A stretch of 33,361 nt of DNA from DATKMS01 sp041497995 (GTDB taxonomy: Bacteria > Desulfobacterota > Binatia > HRBIN30): assembly GCA_041497995.1 (NCBI GenBank), contig JBGQHM010000023.1, forward strand, positions 1 through 33,361. The letters run 5' to 3'. Shown in pieces: positions 30,914 through 33,361 of this stretch. Numbering within the stretch: position 1 is the stretch's first letter; every line of letters starts with the position of its first letter. Both the position numbers and the translations under genes were made by a program. Below the pieces are notes generated by a model that did not search any database, had not been told where the DNA came from, and worked only from the letters and a program-made list of their open reading frames with translations.

Positions 30914-33361
30914 ATGATCGGAATGCTCAAAGGCGGCGTTGCCGCCATCTTTGCCGTGCTTTTCATCAACATGGCACATACGGCGCATGCCGGTATCAAC
31001 ACCTGGACAAGCCATGGACCGCCCGGCGGGAATGTCCTGGCTCTAGCCATCGATCCCAGCACTCCCCGCACGCTCTACGCGGCGACGTACAGCGACGGCG
31101 TCTTCAAGAGCACGGACGCGGGCGCGACCTGGACGGCGGCCAACGCCGGGCTGACCAACAGCACCGTCGTTGCCCTCGCCATCGATCCCAGCACTCCCCG
31201 CACGCTCTACGCAGCGACCTACATAAACAGCGGCGGCGTCTACAGCTTCGGCGTCTTCAAGAGCACGGATGCGGGCGCGACCTGGAGCGCGGCCAACGCC
31301 GGGCTGACCAACACCTCTGTCAACGCCCTGGCCATCGATCCCCTCGCACCCAGTACGCTCTACGCGGGCACGGGCTCCGGCGGCATCTTTAAGAGCACGG
31401 ATGCGGGCGCGTCCTGGAGCGGTGCTAACGCTGGGCTGACCAGCAGCAGCGGCAGCTACGCTCCCGTCGCAGCCCTTGCCATCGATCCCAGCACCCCCCG
31501 CACGCTCTACGCGGGGATGGGCGATCTCAACCCGGTGTCGGCCGGCGGCGGCGTCTTCAAGAGCACGGACGCGGGCGCGACCTGGAGACCGGCTAACGCC
31601 GGGCTGACCAACAACGACGTCGGCGCCCTGGCCATCGATCCCAGCACACCCCGCACGCTCTACGCTGGGGCGGGCAGGGGCGTCCGTGGGAGGAGCACCG
31701 GCGCCTTCAAGAGCACGGACGCGGGCGCGAGCTGGAGACCGACTGACGCTGGGCTGACAGGCAACGTCCTTGCCCTGGCCATGGATCCCAGCACACCCCG
31801 CACGCTCTATGCAGCGACGCCCGACGGCGTCTTGAAGAGCACGAGCGCGGGCGCGACCTGGAGCGGCGCTAACACCGGGCTGACCGACACCAACGTCAAG
31901 GCCCTGGCCATCGATCCGATCACGCCCCGCACGCTCTACGCGGCGACGTACAGCGGCGTCTTCAAGAGCACGGACGCCGGTGCGGCCTGGAACCCCGCTA
32001 GCGTCGGGATAAGCAACAACTACGTCGTTGCCATGGCCATCGATCCGATCACACCCAGCACGCTCTACGCAGAGACGGACAGCCGCGTCTTCAAGAGCAC
32101 GGATGCGGGCGCGACCTGGAGCGGCGCCAGCACTATCCTGAATGCAAGCCTCTTCGTTCTCGCCCCCCTGGCCATTGATCCGATCACGCCCAGCACGCTC
32201 TACGTAGCAACGGGCGACGGACTCTTGAAGAGCACGGACGCGGGCACGACCTGGGGCACCACGGGCCTGAACCAGGCCGTCCTTGCCCTGGCCATCGATC
32301 CCAGCACACCCCACACGCTCTACGCTGGGAGGTTCAATTACCGCTCCAACGGCGTCTTCAAGAGTACGGACGCCGGTGTGACCTGGAGCCCCCTGCCCAG
32401 CTTACCGCTTGGGCCGAACAACAACGCCGTCGTCGCCCTGGCCATCGATCCCAGTACACCCCTCACGCTCTACGCTGGGACGAGCGGCGGCAGCGGCGGC
32501 GACGTCTTCAAGAGCACGGATGCGGGTACGACCTGGAGCGCGGGTAACGTTGGGATAGGCACCAACCACGACCTCGTCGCCCTGGCCATCGATCCCAGTG
32601 CCCCCAGCACGCTCTACGCGGGGGCGGGCCGCGAAGTTTTCAAGAGCACGGATGCGGGCGCGACCTGGAGACCGGCTAACGCTGGACTAACCAACAGCGA
32701 CATTCGCGCCCTGGCTATCGATCCCCTCATGTCCAGAACGCTCTACGCAGCGACGGACGCCGGCGTCTTGAAGAGCACGAACGCGGGTGCAACCTGGAGC
32801 AGCACTAACGCCGGCCTGACCAACACCGACGTCAAGGCCCTGGTCATCGATCCCCTCGCGCCCAATACGCTCTACGCCGGGACGAACGGCGGCGGCGTGT
32901 TTTCGATTCAACAGGTTGCCCTGTGCACTGGCGACTGCGACTCAAGTGGCAACGTGACGGTCGACGAAATCATCACGCTGGTGAACATCGCCCTCGGCAC
33001 TGCACAACCTGCGGCGTGCCCGCAGGGCGTTCCGAGCGGCGCCTCGGTCGACATCGCGCTGATCATTCAGGTGGTGAATAATGCGCTCGACGACTGCCAA
33101 CCACCGCCGTCCAGCCTTTGCGGTGACGGAGTGACGGAACCCGGGGAAGACTGCGACGACGGCGGCATCTGCATCGGCGGCACCAATGCCGGCACCGCAT
33201 GCAGCAGCGAAGCGGATTGCATAGGTGCTGGCGTGTGTATCGGCGGCGAGCGCGCCAACGTTGCTTGCGCCGGCGGCGCTGACTGCCCAGGCGGCACCTG
33301 CCTGCACTGTGTGCCCCAGGGTGGCGACGGCTGCGCCGCCAACTGCACGCGCGAATCCGAC
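30914..33361 (+). CDS. Second exported Asp-box propeller / dockerin-like / Cys-rich protein, 3'-truncated
   Basis: 816 codons are visible and the frame is still open at the right edge. AAGGA lies 7 nt before ATG 30914. A signal peptide ends near 'HTAHA' (about residue 26). Fourteen Asp-box repeats follow, each with 'A-I-D-P-S-T-P-R-T-L-Y-A' and 'F-K-S-T-D-A-G-A-T-W', enough for two seven-bladed propellers. Then come the dockerin-like module 'GDCDSSGNVTVDEIITLVNIALG', a DUF4215-type unit ('CGDGVTEPGEDCDDGG') and Cys-rich 'GDGCAANCT'. The last residues match the point in the upstream paralogue just before 'DVVFNLVPG', so the same beta-rich domain probably continues beyond the window. Repeats are nearly identical at DNA level, a sign of recent expansion. 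Module order differs from the paralogue. Confidence 0.88.
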   Translation, partial: MIGMLKGGVAAIFAVLFINMAHTAHAGINTWTSHGPPGGNVLALAIDPSTPRTLYAATYSDGVFKSTDAGATWTAANAGLTNSTVVALAIDPSTPRTLYAATYINSGGVYSFGVFKSTDAGATWSAANAGLTNTSVNALAIDPLAPSTLYAGTGSGGIFKSTDAGASWSGANAGLTSSSGSYAPVAALAIDPSTPRTLYAGMGDLNPVSAGGGVFKSTDAGATWRPANAGLTNNDVGALAIDPSTPRTLYAGAGRGVRGRSTGAFKSTDAGASWRPTDAGLTGNVLALAMDPSTPRTLYAATPDGVLKSTSAGATWSGANTGLTDTNVKALAIDPITPRTLYAATYSGVFKSTDAGAAWNPASVGISNNYVVAMAIDPITPSTLYAETDSRVFKSTDAGATWSGASTILNASLFVLAPLAIDPITPSTLYVATGDGLLKSTDAGTTWGTTGLNQAVLALAIDPSTPHTLYAGRFNYRSNGVFKSTDAGVTWSPLPSLPLGPNNNAVVALAIDPSTPLTLYAGTSGGSGGDVFKSTDAGTTWSAGNVGIGTNHDLVALAIDPSAPSTLYAGAGREVFKSTDAGATWRPANAGLTNSDIRALAIDPLMSRTLYAATDAGVLKSTNAGATWSSTNAGLTNTDVKALVIDPLAPNTLYAGTNGGGVFSIQQVALCTGDCDSSGNVTVDEIITLVNIALGTAQPAACPQGVPSGASVDIALIIQVVNNALDDCQPPPSSLCGDGVTEPGEDCDDGGICIGGTNAGTACSSEADCIGAGVCIGGERANVACAGGADCPGGTCLHCVPQGGDGCAANCTRESD
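31040..32890 (+). repeat. Tandem DNA repeats coding for 14 Asp-box blades
   Basis: Fourteen units of about 120-160 bp, each opening with gccatcgatcc and closing with gcgacctgg-type sequence. The near-constant core (aagagcacggatgcgggcg and variants) at nucleotide level points to duplication or gene conversion. Variation is concentrated in the loops between the conserved strands. The long open frames on the opposite strand here are mirror images of this repeat. Confidence 0.8.

Noticed and set aside
31043..32314. 423-codon open frame on the minus strand with 'ERAG-RDRIDGQG' repeats
   Set aside because: It is the exact mirror of the Asp-box repeat DNA on the plus strand; its periodicity comes from the real gene, which has a signal peptide and ribosome binding site.
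1..33361. tRNA or rRNA genes
   Set aside because: No CCA-ended cloverleaf or rRNA-like conserved stretch was recognised on either strand by reading; a covariance-model scan was not possible.

Overview
The window is GC-rich, single-chromosome-like DNA from an uncultured bacterium of the broad deltaproteobacterial grade. Candidatus Binatota or a related Desulfobacterota-like lineage fits best. This is an inference from gene content: an F420-type FrhB-family protein, a large ferritin-like di-iron protein next to an SDR and a TetR regulator, and exported proteins built from Asp-box propeller repeats, DUF4215 Cys-rich repeats and a dockerin-like Ca-binding module. No rRNA, tRNA, CRISPR array or intact transposase was seen.

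Layout. 1-343: 3' end of an SMP-30/gluconolactonase-type propeller gene. 422-2220 (minus): a lipoprotein methyltransferase and a Zn alcohol dehydrogenase; a 27-bp-arm hairpin separates the two convergent units. 2334-2759: a glutaredoxin gene bracketed by inverted copies of an ~80-bp CTAG-bounded repeat; a third copy lies at 14341-14416. 2810-3049: small unknown gene. 3355-10499 (plus): HNH protein, uvrC, comEC, an F420 hydrogenase/dehydrogenase beta-type protein, and a PAS-HisKA-REC protein with no ATPase domain. 10411-12362: GspC-like membrane protein, VanZ-like protein, rnhB. 12378-13060: frameshifted HAD phosphatase. 13171-14343: 2-oxoacid dehydrogenase E2 without a recognisable subunit-binding domain. 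14413-15216: a LexA-type S24 autoprotease without a helix-turn-helix. 15311-15383: a 55-bp mini-element with terminal inverted repeats and an exact 9-bp target duplication. 15441-17210: two GNAT acetyltransferases and a gamma-glutamylcyclotransferase-like gene. 17240-20223 (minus): glycosyltransferase, SDR, ferritin-like di-iron protein, with a TetR gene diverging from the last.

The right third is the most unusual part. A 2017-residue protein contains two tandem copies of an AAA_16 ATPase plus helical-repeat module, then a linker made from inverted heptamer DNA repeats, then a domain resembling a winged helix split by a coiled-coil insert. The next gene encodes that last domain alone, without the insert. 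Two large exported propeller/Cys-rich/dockerin-like proteins follow (7 and 14 Asp-box repeats; the second runs off the window). A working model is a nucleotide-dependent (STAND/LAL-like) sensor-regulator plus a small partner acting near surface-protein genes; the regulatory link is an inference from order only.

Several genes (uvrC, glycosyltransferase, rnhB) have a -10-like hexamer 5-6 nt before the start codon, so leaderless transcripts are likely here.
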